A stretch of 64,000 bases of DNA from Kribbella jejuensis (GTDB lineage: Bacteria > Actinomycetota > Actinomycetes > Propionibacteriales > Kribbellaceae), in assembly GCF_006715085.1 (NCBI RefSeq), contig NZ_VFMM01000002.1, forward strand, positions 1,116,001 to 1,180,000, written 5' to 3'. Below the pieces are notes generated by a model. It worked only from the letters and a program-made list of their open reading frames with translations. It made no database searches and was not told the origin of the DNA. Position numbers and translations under genes: made by a program. Within the stretch, counting starts at the first letter, position 1; each line of letters starts with the position of its first letter. Positions 43,446 through 51,941 of this stretch are shown piece by piece.

Positions 43446-44243
43446 TCAGCCGGGGGTTGTCAGCACGGCGACCAGCCCGTAGTGGTCGCTGGCCGTCGTG
43501 TTTGGTCCGTCCAGGATGCGGCGGCAGTCTTCGATGCGCAGGGTCGGGCCGCCGTGTGCGCCGCAGCGCACCAGGATGTAGTCGATGCGGCGGAACGGCC
43601 AGTCCCAGTCCTCGCTGTGGGGGTTGTCGGGGACGAAGGTGTGGCCCGGGTCGGTGGGATGAGCACTGGCCCAGGCGTCGCGGTAGCAGACGCTGAAGTC
43701 GTCGACGACGTGTTTCCCGGTCCAGAACCGGATGCTGTCGGCATCGGGTTCGGCGTCGAAGTCGCCGGCGACCAGCAGATGCCCCGGTTTCTCGGTGGCA
43801 AGATCGTCGAGGATCCGCGCGGTCGCCGCGGCTTGGGTACGGCGCTCGGCTTCGTGGTCGAGCTGCCAGTCGGGGAAATGGTTGGCGAGCCAGATCCGGC
43901 CGATCGGTGGCGGAGCGAGGATCTCCGTGATCAGCGTGGTGCAAGGGAAATCGTCGCTGCGGGGCGTCAGGTGCAGGTCGACTTCTTCGATCTGTCCGAT
44001 CGGCCAGCGGCTGGCGATGCTGACTCCCTGCCCGTTCGGGTGCCGCGCGCTCTGATGGACGACGTGGTACTCCGGCGGCAGGATCTCTCGTACCTGGTCG
44101 TCGTCGGCGGTGACGACGGTTTCCTGCAGCGTCATCAGGTCAGGGTTGAGATCGGAGAGTTCGCGCTGGAGGATCGCGCGGCGGGCCGGCCAGTCGCCGC
44201 TGGTGTTCCAGACGTTGAGGGTGGCGATCGTGACGGTGTTCAC
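43446..44243 (-). CDS. Endonuclease/exonuclease/phosphatase-family hydrolase, copy 2
   Basis: A 265-residue EEP-fold protein: IATLNVW (Asn), MTLQETVV (Glu), LANHFPDWQ, VAGDFDAEPD and terminal SDHYGLVA give the metal and catalytic positions. The usual GDFN reads GDFD. Family members hydrolyse phosphodiesters or phosphomonoesters (DNase, sphingomyelinase, phosphatase). It starts at a GTG that overlaps the stop of the upstream homologue, and both share SIRFWTGK and HTF-P-N segments, so they arose by tandem duplication. No signal peptide is present. Confidence 0.82.
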   Translation of the reverse strand: MNTVTIATLNVWNTSGDWPARRAILQRELSDLNPDLMTLQETVVTADDDQVREILPPEYHVVHQSARHPNGQGVSIASRWPIGQIEEVDLHLTPRSDDFPCTTLITEILAPPPIGRIWLANHFPDWQLDHEAERRTQAAATARILDDLATEKPGHLLVAGDFDAEPDADSIRFWTGKHVVDDFSVCYRDAWASAHPTDPGHTFVPDNPHSEDWDWPFRRIDYILVRCGAHGGPTLRIEDCRRILDGPNTTASDHYGLVAVLTTPG

Positions 44244-45082
44244 GGCACCGGCCTTCCGGTGGGCGTCACCGGCGACAGGACTGCGCCGACGCCGAAGTGG
44301 TCACTGGGCCAGGTGTGGCCCGACGGCTTGTCGAACAGTCGCCGGCAGTCTTCGACGTACAGGCTGGGACCGTGGTCGGAGCAGCGGACGAGGATGTAGT
44401 CGATGCGCCGGCCGAGCTCGAGTTCCCAGTCACCGACCTCTGCTGTCGTGGTGAGGTGGTTCTCGGGGGTGAATGTATGGCCGGGTGAAGGTGGTCTCGC
44501 GGCGGTCCAGCAGTCGCGGTAACAGACGCTGATTCCGTCGAGGGACTGCTTCCCGGTCCAGAAGCGGATGCTGGCCGCGTCCGGGGTGGCGTCCATGTCT
44601 CCCGCCACGACGACGGGGACCCGGGCGTCGCCGGCCAGATCTTCGATGAATCTGGCAACTGCCACGGTTTGCCGTTCCCTTTCGGCTTCGTGCGTGAGTT
44701 GCCAATCCGGCAGGTGATTCACGAAGACCATGCGGCCGGTGGGTGCGGCGATCTCGGTCACGAGCGCCGAACACGCGAAACCGGCGGGACGCGGACCGAG
44801 CTGGAGATCGATCTCGTGGACGCCGGTGATCGGCCAGCGTGAGGCGATCGATATCCCCTGCCCGTCGCGCTCCCGCTCGGCATGATGGACGATCTGGTAC
44901 CCATCTCCCAGAACGTCCACGACCTGATCCACAGAGTCGCTCGTCACCACCTCCTGCAGGGCCACCAACTGCGGACCGAACTCAGCGAACCCCGCAGCAA
45001 TCAACTCCCTCCGCCGCAACCAGTCCTCCCGCAACCCGAACACGTTCAACGTGGCAACCCTGAACCTCTCGGCACCGTCCAT
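44240..45082 (-). CDS. Endonuclease/exonuclease/phosphatase-family hydrolase, copy 1
   Basis: A 280-residue EEP-fold protein: VATLNVFGL, VALQEVVT, VNHLPDWQLTHEAERERQ, VAGDMDATPD and PSDHFGVGA mark the active site. It is clearly paralogous to the following gene (shared GQGISIASRWPI/GQGVSIASRWPI and RIDYILVRC). Like the other, it has Asp in place of the usual Asn in the GDxN motif. It starts at ATG 45082. The two overlapping genes probably make related enzymes with different substrates or one hetero-oligomer. Cytosolic by sequence. Confidence 0.82.
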   Translation of the reverse strand: MDGAERFRVATLNVFGLREDWLRRRELIAAGFAEFGPQLVALQEVVTSDSVDQVVDVLGDGYQIVHHAERERDGQGISIASRWPITGVHEIDLQLGPRPAGFACSALVTEIAAPTGRMVFVNHLPDWQLTHEAERERQTVAVARFIEDLAGDARVPVVVAGDMDATPDAASIRFWTGKQSLDGISVCYRDCWTAARPPSPGHTFTPENHLTTTAEVGDWELELGRRIDYILVRCSDHGPSLYVEDCRRLFDKPSGHTWPSDHFGVGAVLSPVTPTGRPVP

Positions 45083-45119
45083 ACCACCCGATACCCCGTC
45101 TGCCGTTGAGCCGAACAGG

Positions 45120-45443
45120 TCAGAATGCGTCGATGGTTATTCCCGGTTCCACGAAGCCACCGGTCGAGTTGAAGACCTGCACTGATTGTTCGCCCTCGAG
45201 GATGCCGGTGGCCGACAGCGCGTCCACCGTCTCGCGGTACTCCGTCGACTCGGCCAGCCGGTCGACACTCTCGGGTCCGTCCCACAGCGTGATCACGATG
45301 CGCTCGCCGGCATCGGCAGCGAACAGCACGCCGAGGCAACCTTCTCGCCGCCGGAACATCGGCAGCGATCGCGTCCGCGCGAACTGCTCGTAATCGCTCA
45401 CGCGGTCTGCCCGCACCCCGGTCCGCCAGATTCGCACGATCAT
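45120..45443 (-). CDS. Antibiotic-biosynthesis-monooxygenase-like (ABM) fold protein
   Basis: A 107-residue protein: MIVRIWRTGVRADRVSDYEQ, FRRREGCLGVLFAADAGERI, VITLWDGPESVDRLAESTEY. This is the dimeric alpha-beta barrel of ABM/heme-degrading-like proteins. The start overlaps the stop of the SnoaL-type gene in an ATGA, so both are co-expressed. Both folds commonly act on small aromatic or polyketide-like molecules or only bind ligands. Function is unknown; catalytic residues are not evident. Confidence 0.7.
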   Translation of the reverse strand: MIVRIWRTGVRADRVSDYEQFARTRSLPMFRRREGCLGVLFAADAGERIVITLWDGPESVDRLAESTEYRETVDALSATGILEGEQSVQVFNSTGGFVEPGITIDAF

Positions 45444-45811
45444 CGGGGCGACTCTCGGATCTCCATCTGCGCTACGAGGCCGTTGGCGAAGCGGTAGATG
45501 TGGAGGACCTGATGATCCGAGAGAACGTTGCCCGTCTTGTCTCGTACGACTTGGTGGACTGTGACAGCGGTGCGACCGTCGGCTTCGGTGGTGAACGCGG
45601 TGGGCACGACCGTCGGTTCGATCTCGGCCCATTGCCGCTGCCAGTAGTCGCTCAACTCGTCATGGCCGTGGACGACACCGCCTTCCCACCCGTTCGGCCA
45701 CGCCACGTCCGGCGTCATGGCCGCCAGCAAATTGGACAGATCACGGTCGTTGAACGCTCTGTAGAGGTTGGCGAGCTGGTCCTGCACATCGGCAGGCTCC
45801 AAGGGGTTCAT
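45440..45811 (-). CDS. SnoaL-like / nuclear transport factor 2-fold protein
   Basis: A 123-residue protein with DQLANLYRAFNDRDLSNLLA then AMTPDVAWPNGWEGG and HGHDELSDYWQRQWAEIEPT, the SnoaL cone fold. VLHIYRFANGLVAQMEIRE closes it. Members include polyketide cyclases and many small stress-related proteins. Coupled to the ABM-like gene and divergent from the MerB-like gene 78 bp away. No catalytic claim is possible. Confidence 0.78.
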   Translation of the reverse strand: MNPLEPADVQDQLANLYRAFNDRDLSNLLAAMTPDVAWPNGWEGGVVHGHDELSDYWQRQWAEIEPTVVPTAFTTEADGRTAVTVHQVVRDKTGNVLSDHQVLHIYRFANGLVAQMEIRESPR

Positions 45812-45889
45812 GACGCAAGTCTGCGGACTGACCCGGCATCAGGGAAGTTATGTCTGCGCTAGGCGAAACGCGGGACCTACTCTTGGAAC

Positions 45890-46552
45890 GTGGACACAGA
45901 GGACCTGCGGATCGCCGTCTACGAACGATTCCGCCGTGGCGAGATTCCCCGGCGCTCTGATCTGGCGACCGACCTCGCGGTGACGCCGGAGGAGGTGACG
46001 GCCGGCTTGGCCGTTCTCGCCGCACAACGGCATCTCGCGCTCGGGCAGGACGGCGAGATCACCATGGCGCACCCGTTCGCAGCCACCCCATTGGGCTTCT
46101 CGGTGATGGGCCGAGACACCCTGTGGTGGGGTGGCTGCTCGTGGGACTCCTTCGCGCTTGCGCACCTACTGCCGGACCAAGGCCCGATGCTGGTGGCGAC
46201 GACGTGTCCCGAGTGCGGCCAGGCTCACGCCTGGCGGATCGACAACCAGCAACCGCCGAGTGGTGAGCAGATCGCGCACTTCCTGGTTCCGGCCGCGCGC
46301 ATGTGGGACGACGTCGTCTTCACCTGCGGCAACCAGCGGATCTTCTGCTCCGAGCTCTGCTTGAACACGTGGCTCGATCGGACCGGAAGCGGCCGCGGGT
46401 ACGTCATGGACCTGCCCACACTGTGGCGGCTCGCCTCGGGCTGGTACGCCGGTCGGCTGGAGCGCGGCTACGTACGTCGTGAGCCCAGCGCCGCCGTGGA
46501 CTACCTGCACGGCGTCGGCCTGTCCGGCTCGTTCTGGGGTCTACCCGACTGA
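45890..46552 (+). CDS. Alkylmercury lyase (MerB)-like protein
   Basis: A 220-residue protein from a GTG. Residues 1-~65 form an N-terminal winged-helix-like part (SDLATDLAVTPEEVTAGLAV). The catalytic part has GRDTLWWGGCSWDSFALAHL, giving Cys83 and Asp86 in the C-x2-D spacing of MerB Cys96/Asp99, and DDVVFTCGNQRIFCSELCL, where Cys146 aligns with MerB Cys159. MerB cleaves carbon-mercury bonds. No merA, merR or merT gene is nearby, so this may be a MerB-fold protein with another role. Extra CPECG (106-110) and C153/C157 suggest an added metal site. Confidence 0.75.
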   Translation: MDTEDLRIAVYERFRRGEIPRRSDLATDLAVTPEEVTAGLAVLAAQRHLALGQDGEITMAHPFAATPLGFSVMGRDTLWWGGCSWDSFALAHLLPDQGPMLVATTCPECGQAHAWRIDNQQPPSGEQIAHFLVPAARMWDDVVFTCGNQRIFCSELCLNTWLDRTGSGRGYVMDLPTLWRLASGWYAGRLERGYVRREPSAAVDYLHGVGLSGSFWGLPD

Positions 46553-46655
46553 GACCGCGGTCACAGTGGGTTCAGCGGACTGCGGGACCAAAACGGCGGC
46601 TCACGGTGTTGTGCATGGTGACGGCGCAGCCAGCGACGTCAGAGAAGGAGAAATC

Positions 46656-47126
46656 GTGTCTCACGACTACCGGAAGACCCCGGAGGCGCTCAGCCGCCTC
46701 ACCCGCCACCAGTTCCGCGTCACTCAGGAGGGCGGCACCGAGCCCGCGTTCCGCAACGAGTACTGGGACAACCACGAGGCCGGGATCTACGTGGATGTTG
46801 TCTCCGGACAGCCCCTGTTCTCGTCCACCGACAAGTACGACAGCGGCACGGGGTGGCCGAGCTTCACCAAGCCGATCGCGGCGGACGCCGTCCGGACCGA
46901 GACCGACAGGTCGTACGGGATGATCCGCGTCGAGGCGCTGTCCACCGGCGCCGGCAGCCACCTCGGTCACGTGTTCGACGACGGTCCGGTGAACGCCGGA
47001 GGCCAGCGGTACTGCATGAATTCCGCCGCGCTGCGCTTCATCCCGGTCGCCGACCTGGAGGCAGAGGGCTACGGCGAGTACCGGTCATTGTTCGAGGCCA
47101 CGACTACGGAGGAGCACGCATCGTGA
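46656..47126 (+). CDS. msrB: Peptide-methionine (R)-S-oxide reductase
   Basis: A 156-residue MsrB from GTG 46656, with AGAAGGAG eight bases upstream. SSTDKYDSGTGWPSFTKPI and SHLGHVFDDGP then RYCMNSAALRFIP carry the catalytic Cys and substrate pocket. The zinc-binding CxxC pairs are absent, marking the metal-free class. It reduces the R-epimer of methionine sulfoxide. It overlaps msrA by 4 bp, so both epimers are repaired by one transcript. Confidence 0.93.
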   Translation: MSHDYRKTPEALSRLTRHQFRVTQEGGTEPAFRNEYWDNHEAGIYVDVVSGQPLFSSTDKYDSGTGWPSFTKPIAADAVRTETDRSYGMIRVEALSTGAGSHLGHVFDDGPVNAGGQRYCMNSAALRFIPVADLEAEGYGEYRSLFEATTTEEHAS

Positions 47127-47674
47127 CGAGTGGAATTCATGACACCGGGGAGATCACCCGCAAGCCGGGCACCGAGACCGCCGTCCTGGCCGGCGGGTGC
47201 TTCTGGGGGATGGAGGATCTGATCCGCCGCCAGCCCGGCGTGCTCGACACGCGCGTCGGCTACACCGGCGGGCAGAACGACCACGCGACGTACCGCAACC
47301 ACCCCGGGCACGCGGAGGCGGTGGAGATCGTCTTCGACCCGGCGCGGACGACGTACCGGGACATCCTGGCGTTCTTCTTCCAGATCCACGACCCGTCGAC
47401 ACTGAACCGCCAGGGCAACGACATCGGTACGAGTTACCGCTCGGCGATCTTCCCGCTCACCCCCGAGCAGGAGGAGATCGCCCGCGAGACGATCGCGGAT
47501 GTCGACGCGTCCGGGCTGTGGCCGGGCAAGGCGGTGACCACGATCGAGCCGGCGGGTCCGTTCTGGGAGGCTGAGCCGGAGCACCAGGACTATCTGCTCA
47601 ACTACCCGGCGGGCTACACCTGCCACTTCCCCCGCCCGAACTGGGTCCTCCCGCGCCGCACTCAGACTGCCTGA
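47123..47674 (+). CDS. msrA: Peptide-methionine (S)-S-oxide reductase
   Basis: A 183-residue MsrA. TAVLAGGCFWGMEDLIRRQP holds the catalytic GCFWG at about 25-29; VGYTGGQNDHATYRNHPGHA and EHQDYLLNYPAGYTCHFPRP complete the pocket. It reduces the S-epimer of methionine sulfoxide, using thioredoxin. The GTG at 47123 overlaps msrB's stop; GGAGGAG lies nine bases upstream. A strong hairpin follows. Confidence 0.93.
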   Translation: MTSGIHDTGEITRKPGTETAVLAGGCFWGMEDLIRRQPGVLDTRVGYTGGQNDHATYRNHPGHAEAVEIVFDPARTTYRDILAFFFQIHDPSTLNRQGNDIGTSYRSAIFPLTPEQEEIARETIADVDASGLWPGKAVTTIEPAGPFWEAEPEHQDYLLNYPAGYTCHFPRPNWVLPRRTQTA

Positions 47675-47679
47675 GCACA

Positions 47680-47717
47680 GAGGGCGTGCCCGTCACCGAG
47701 GTGATGGGCACGCCCTC
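47680..47717. terminator. Bidirectional terminator between msrA and MFS gene
   Basis: GAGGGCGTGCCC and GGGCACGCCCTC form a perfect 12-bp stem, with an inner TCACC/GGTGA extending it. It sits between the convergent msrA (6 bp away) and MFS (2 bp away) stops and can serve both. Confidence 0.75.
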
Positions 47718-47718
47718 A

Positions 47719-49005
47719 TTACAGCGAAGCGGATTCTGCCTGCACGAGCGGGTCGGGTATCCGGTTGCCGAGTCGCAGGAAGCCGGCTCCGGTCAGTGCT
47801 GCCGCCAAGGCGCCGCCCCACCAGACCGCGTCCGGTGACGCTGCGAGCAGCGGGCCGCCGACCGCGGGGCCGAGGGCTACGCCTGCCATGAACGTGAGGC
47901 CGTAGAGCGACAAGTACCGGCCGAGCAGCTGCGGTGGCGCGAGGTCGGCGACGATCGGGCCGAGTACGACGAACTGCGCGCACTCACCGATCGCAATCAC
48001 GATCGCGACCCCGGCCAACACCGCCGTACCGATGAGCGATGAGCGCGTCAGCGTGGCGGGCAGGACAGCGAGCAGCCCGATCGCGAACAGCCCGCTGGTC
48101 GCGGCAAGAGCGTGGGTACGGCGCATGCGCTCGAGGACTCGTGTGGCTGGAATCTGCGCCACGACGATGACGATGGTGTTGATGAAGATGACGATGCCGA
48201 TCTCGCTCGGCCCGACCGGCGTATGCGTCTTCGCGAACGGCGGCAGGATGTTGGAGAAGAGCGCGCCGCCGGTCATGATCAGCACGACGTTGGCGGCGAG
48301 CAGGATCAGGAAGAGCCGATCGTGGGCAACTGCGCGGAAGCCTGTTCCGCTGTCGATCGCAGGCGCGGCATTCGTACTGGGGAGATTGGGGATCCCCACG
48401 AGTACAACGAGCGCGAAGACACCGAAGGTGGCGCCGTCGAAAAGGTAGAGCGCCTGGAACGCGCGGAGATGATTGGCGTAAGCAATGATGAAGCCGGCAA
48501 CGGTCGCGCCGCTGCCGAGACCGAAGTTGCCGGCGACTCGGCGGAGCGCGATCGAGGCGGCGCGCTGCTCCACCGAAACGAGGGTCAGGCTCAGCACCTG
48601 GTTCGCCGTACTCGCGACTCCGAACCCGGCGCCGCCGACGGCCGCGCAGACGAAGGCCTGCCAGGGACGGTCGACGAACGCGAAGCCCGCATAGCCCAGT
48701 GCGCTCGCGAGATTTCCGATGATCAGGATCGGCTTGGCACGGAAACGATCGAGAAGCGCACCCGAAGGGGGAGTCACGACCGCCGCCGTGGCCATCACCG
48801 CCGCCAGCACCAGCCCCGCGGTCGCCGTCGAGAAGCCGCGGGCCTGGTGCATGTAGATGATCTCGAAGGGGAGGATCAGTCCAGTGCCGAAGTAGTTGAC
48901 CGCGGTACCGGCCTGAAGAACGATGACTGGCCCCGACAGACCCGTCCGCCAGCCGCTGAACACCCGAGCGAGCGCCACGCGCCCCGCCGATGCGGACGGT
49001 TCCAT
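47719..49005 (-). CDS. MFS transporter, probable drug exporter
   Basis: A 428-residue protein with about 12 hydrophobic helices. The loop after helix 2 reads GALLDRFRAKPILIIGN, the MFS signature G-x3-D-R-x-R. Fold and length match MDR-type exporters (YajR/DHA1-like). GGAGG lies six bases before ATG 49005, preferred over the in-frame TTG at 49011. It is divergent from an ECF sigma factor with a small-molecule-binding SnoaL tail, and an inverted repeat lies in the gap; the sigma factor may control it. Substrate unknown. Confidence 0.85.
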   Translation of the reverse strand: MEPSASAGRVALARVFSGWRTGLSGPVIVLQAGTAVNYFGTGLILPFEIIYMHQARGFSTATAGLVLAAVMATAAVVTPPSGALLDRFRAKPILIIGNLASALGYAGFAFVDRPWQAFVCAAVGGAGFGVASTANQVLSLTLVSVEQRAASIALRRVAGNFGLGSGATVAGFIIAYANHLRAFQALYLFDGATFGVFALVVLVGIPNLPSTNAAPAIDSGTGFRAVAHDRLFLILLAANVVLIMTGGALFSNILPPFAKTHTPVGPSEIGIVIFINTIVIVVAQIPATRVLERMRRTHALAATSGLFAIGLLAVLPATLTRSSLIGTAVLAGVAIVIAIGECAQFVVLGPIVADLAPPQLLGRYLSLYGLTFMAGVALGPAVGGPLLAASPDAVWWGGALAAALTGAGFLRLGNRIPDPLVQAESASL

Positions 49006-49085
49006 CGTCAACCTCCAGGGTCGTCTCCAGTTGCCGCGCCACGATCCGGTGAGCGGTCGCTAGTGGATACACCGCGGCATCGGGA

Positions 49086-49112
49086 AACTGGGCGCCCGCG
49101 AGCCGCCCAGTT
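49086..49112. promoter_or_regulatory. Inverted repeat between MFS and ECF sigma genes
   Basis: AACTGGGCG and CGCCCAGTT form a perfect 9-bp inverted repeat separated by nine bases. It lies in the 171-bp divergent gap. It could be an operator for an unlinked repressor or a sigma-linked element; no regulator gene is adjacent. Confidence 0.5.
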
Positions 49113-49176
49113 CGCGCCGGCGGCGGTGTATATACCGGGTGAAGGCACGACAAGCCGTGAACGGAAGGAGTGCAGG

Positions 49177-50184
49177 ATGGTGCCGGCCGATCTGCTCTCC
49201 CGGGCGCGGGCGGGGGATGGCGAGGCGTTCCGGGAGCTGGCCGAGTCCCACCGGCGGGAGCTGCAGGTGCACTGCTACCGGATGCTCGGATCTCTCGCGG
49301 ACGCCGAGGACGCCGTCCAGGAGACGATGCTGGCCGCCTGGCAGGGCATCGGCGGGTTCACCGAGGAACGCGCGTCGCTGCGCACCTGGCTGTACAAGAT
49401 CGCCACCAACCGGTGCCTCAACGCGCGCCGCGCGGCAAGCCGGCGCCCGGCCAGGGAGTGGGACATGTCGCAGTTCCAACCGCCCGTACCGACCCCGCGC
49501 GACGAGGCCGCCTGGCTGCAGCCGTTTCCTGACGCGTTCCTCGAGGGCGCCGTCGACCAGCCTGGCCCGGAGGCCCGCTACGAGCAGAGCGAAGCCATCT
49601 CGCTGGCGTTCGTGGCTGCCCTGCAGCTGCTTCCGCCCCGCCAGGTTGCCGTCGTCATCTTGCGCGATGTCCTCGGATTCCACGCCGCCGAAGTGGCGGG
49701 CATGCTGGACGTGACCGTCTCGTCGGTCAACAGCGCCCTCAAGCGAGCCCGTGCGAGCCTGCAGCGCCGGCAGCAAGCCGCCGGCCACCAGCCGCCGCCC
49801 ACCGCAGGTTCGCCTGCCGAGGAGGCGATCGTGGCGTTGTTCGCCCGCGCGTGGGAGTCGGCCGATCTCGACGCACTGGTAGCCCTGCTGACCGATGACG
49901 TCTTCTTCGCCATGCCTCCGGAGCCGTTCGGATACGAGGGCCGCGAGGCCGTGGCCGGCTACTGGGCCCGCCAATTCGCCGCGGGCCGGCGGTTCGATCT
50001 CGTACCGACCCGAGCCAATGGTCAGCCCGCTTTCGGGGCGTACCTGCGCGCCCCGGCCGGAACCCGCCACGCCGCCGGCTTCTACGTACTCACCCTGGTC
50101 GGCGACCAGATCCGCGCCATGACCCGCTTCGAGGCCACCGTGCTGCCGTGGTTCGGCCTACCGCAATCGCTACCGCCCCGGTGA
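49177..50184 (+). CDS. ECF sigma factor with C-terminal SnoaL domain
   Basis: A 335-residue protein. Region 2 is at residues ~8-90 (RELQVHCYRMLGSLADAEDA, VQETMLAAWQGI), region 4 at ~145-205 (LPPRQVAVVILRDVLGFHAA, EVAGMLDVTVSSVNSALKRA). Residues ~215-335 are a SnoaL/NTF2 fold (EEAIVALFARAWESADLDAL). This matches the TIGR02960-type group, in which the tail replaces a separate anti-sigma factor. GGAAGGAG sits before the ATG at 49177. No anti-sigma gene follows. The tail may sense a small molecule and gate activity. Confidence 0.88.
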   Translation: MVPADLLSRARAGDGEAFRELAESHRRELQVHCYRMLGSLADAEDAVQETMLAAWQGIGGFTEERASLRTWLYKIATNRCLNARRAASRRPAREWDMSQFQPPVPTPRDEAAWLQPFPDAFLEGAVDQPGPEARYEQSEAISLAFVAALQLLPPRQVAVVILRDVLGFHAAEVAGMLDVTVSSVNSALKRARASLQRRQQAAGHQPPPTAGSPAEEAIVALFARAWESADLDALVALLTDDVFFAMPPEPFGYEGREAVAGYWARQFAAGRRFDLVPTRANGQPAFGAYLRAPAGTRHAAGFYVLTLVGDQIRAMTRFEATVLPWFGLPQSLPPR

Positions 50185-50195
50185 CCGATCCCTTC

Positions 50196-50936
50196 TCACT
50201 GCTTGATCTCCTTCATCGTCCGAATCGCCGCCGCAAGCGCCTGTGGATGGGTGAGCGGCACCATATGACCTGCACCGGGGACCGATGTGACCGAAGCCGG
50301 GCCGCCTGCCGCGTCGGCGAGTCGGCGGCACCAGTCGTACCGCGCAATCCGATCGCGTGCGCCGCGGACGATGGCGACCGGCACGCTCGTGTGCGCGAGG
50401 GCGAGGTCGGTGCGGAAGCGACGTACCGCGTTCATGCCTCGGGCCATCGAACCGAGCCCCGTCCGGGTGTACTGGGGCAACAGGATCGGTGCCTCCCACG
50501 AACGCTCGTGCACGGCGGTCCGGACCCACTGGCTGATCATCCGCGGCCAGGTGGCGGCCCGCGGATCCGTCACCGGCCCGACGAGAACCAGACCGACAAC
50601 CGACGCACACCGAACCGCGGCCTCGACGACCACCGGACAGCCGGCCGAGTGGCCGACGAGAAGGACTTCCCGGCCAACTGCCCGAATCCTGTTGGTGAGG
50701 CGCTCGGCCAGTGCCTCGACCGCGAGTTCCGTGCCCCGAGGAGCACGCTGTCCGAGCGCGGGCAAGACAACCACCGACTCCCGGTGCTCACCGCCCGCAG
50801 CGCCGTCGCGAAGACACCTGTGTACGCCGTTCCACTCGCGACAGTCCAGCCCGAGCCCCGGCACGAACACCACATCCGCACCCTCGCCCGCGACGCCCCC
50901 GCTCGAACAACACCCACAGTTTGCTCCGCACCCCAC
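50196..50936 (-). CDS. Alpha/beta hydrolase
   Basis: About 246 residues. VVFVPGLGLDCREWNGV opens the fold, LLVGHSAGCPVVVEAAVRC holds the nucleophile Ser (GHSAG), and VPVAIVRGARDRIARYDW with VPGAGHMVPLTHP supply Asp and His. The catalytic triad is intact. The 5' end is uncertain: GTG 50936 is used but a start further in is possible because the first ~20 residues look non-conserved. Esterase, peroxidase or lactonase activity all fit. It ends 11 bp from the ECF sigma stop. Confidence 0.75.
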   Translation of the reverse strand: MGCGANCGCCSSGGVAGEGADVVFVPGLGLDCREWNGVHRCLRDGAAGGEHRESVVVLPALGQRAPRGTELAVEALAERLTNRIRAVGREVLLVGHSAGCPVVVEAAVRCASVVGLVLVGPVTDPRAATWPRMISQWVRTAVHERSWEAPILLPQYTRTGLGSMARGMNAVRRFRTDLALAHTSVPVAIVRGARDRIARYDWCRRLADAAGGPASVTSVPGAGHMVPLTHPQALAAAIRTMKEIKQ

Positions 50937-50972
50937 CCGCAAAACCGCCCAGTCTGACGGAAGGACAGCCCG

Positions 50973-51330
50973 GTGCCCCACCGGCGCTGATCGAAACCTC
51001 GAGTCAGGCCGGCCTCGGCCTCGTCGACGGGGACGACGTCGAGACGACTCTTGCCCGGTTCGTACGGCGCCTGGCCTCCACCGTTCCGGCTGCTGCCGGT
51101 CAGGCCGGACGCCTTCGCGGACACCACTCATGACCTGGCGCTGTTGTTCGCGCTGCACGCGGGCGTCGCCTTCGACAACGTCCGGCTGTTCCACGTCAGC
51201 CGCTCGCTGATCGCTCAGCTCACCGCGGCCCTGCAAGGTCGCACTGTCATCGGCCAAGCGCAGGGAATCGTCATGCATCGGTACGGTCTGAGCGGCGAGG
51301 TCGCGTTCGAGGTGGATCGACCCGCTGCCC
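50973..51330 (+). pseudogene. GAF-ANTAR regulator, degraded
   Basis: After AAGGA a GTG at 50973 opens a frame that is lost after five codons. A shifted frame reads LIETSSQAGLGLVDGDDVET then TLARFVRRLASTVPAAAG, like the start of a GAF domain. A third frame from about 51115 reads DLALLFALHAGVAFDNVRLF then LTAALQGRTVIGQAQGIVMH, an ANTAR-type end that stops short and turns into unrelated residues. About 100 residues of the GAF domain are missing. ANTAR proteins bind RNA to control termination; this copy can no longer be functional. Confidence 0.65.
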
Positions 51331-51539
51331 TCGGCAACGAGAACGTGTTCGATGCCGAGATCGTTGTGGGAGAAAACGAGCGGCCGTGCTGGGCAGGCAG
51401 TGGTGATCGGAGAAAGCCTTCGATGCCGCGAAGCTGACCGGACCCGAGCGATGGGGCACATCGGCCCTGGGGTGACTCGTGACCTGGTTGATACCGGTTC
51501 GGGTGCTTCAACTTCCGTGCGTCCGGGTGTACTTGTCGG

Positions 51540-51941
51540 GTGAGCAAGGGGACGGAACGCGAAGGGGGAGCGGTGGCGATCGAATACTCCGAGGTCGTGC
51601 GGCCGGATGACACCGAGAAGGCGCAGTCGACGATCACTGTCGGATTCTTTCCGGACGACCGCCGGCCGTGGGCGGTCGATCTCGGTGGCCGTTGCCCGCG
51701 GTGCGGCCATGACCAGCCCGAGAGCCGGCATTGGTTGGTTGCGGTGGCAGGCGCCAGCAAGTTCAGCCAGACCCAGCGGGAGCAGGCCGAGGCCGAGTTC
51801 GCCGAGCTCGACATCGATCTGTCCAGCGGTGACGAGTCTTTCGACCTAAGGTGCGGATGCAGCGAGAAGCACGCGCACCGGCCGCACGGGAAATCAGGGT
51901 GCGGTGCTGCCTACCGTGTCCGGGTGGTGTGGGCGCCGTGA
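51540..51941 (+). CDS. Zinc-ribbon-like hypothetical protein (three-gene cassette, gene 1)
   Basis: A 133-residue protein with two Cys/His clusters: CPRCGHD (Cys52, Cys55) and CGCSEKHAHRPHGKSGCGA (Cys105, 107, 121; His111, 113, 116). Between them are beta-type strands (HWLVAVAGA). It is likely a zinc-binding ribbon, perhaps an adaptor or nucleic-acid/protein-binding component. The start is GTG 51540; GTG 51573 is also possible, with GGGGGAG upstream. It overlaps the next gene by 4 bp. Not recognised as a known family. Confidence 0.68.
   Translation: MSKGTEREGGAVAIEYSEVVRPDDTEKAQSTITVGFFPDDRRPWAVDLGGRCPRCGHDQPESRHWLVAVAGASKFSQTQREQAEAEFAELDIDLSSGDESFDLRCGCSEKHAHRPHGKSGCGAAYRVRVVWAP

Noticed and set aside
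51215..51814. Long minus-strand frame (about 200 residues) across the GAF-ANTAR remnant
   Set aside because: Composition is Ser/Arg/Pro-rich antisense noise with no recognisable fold; the plus strand shows clear ANTAR and zinc-ribbon sequence.
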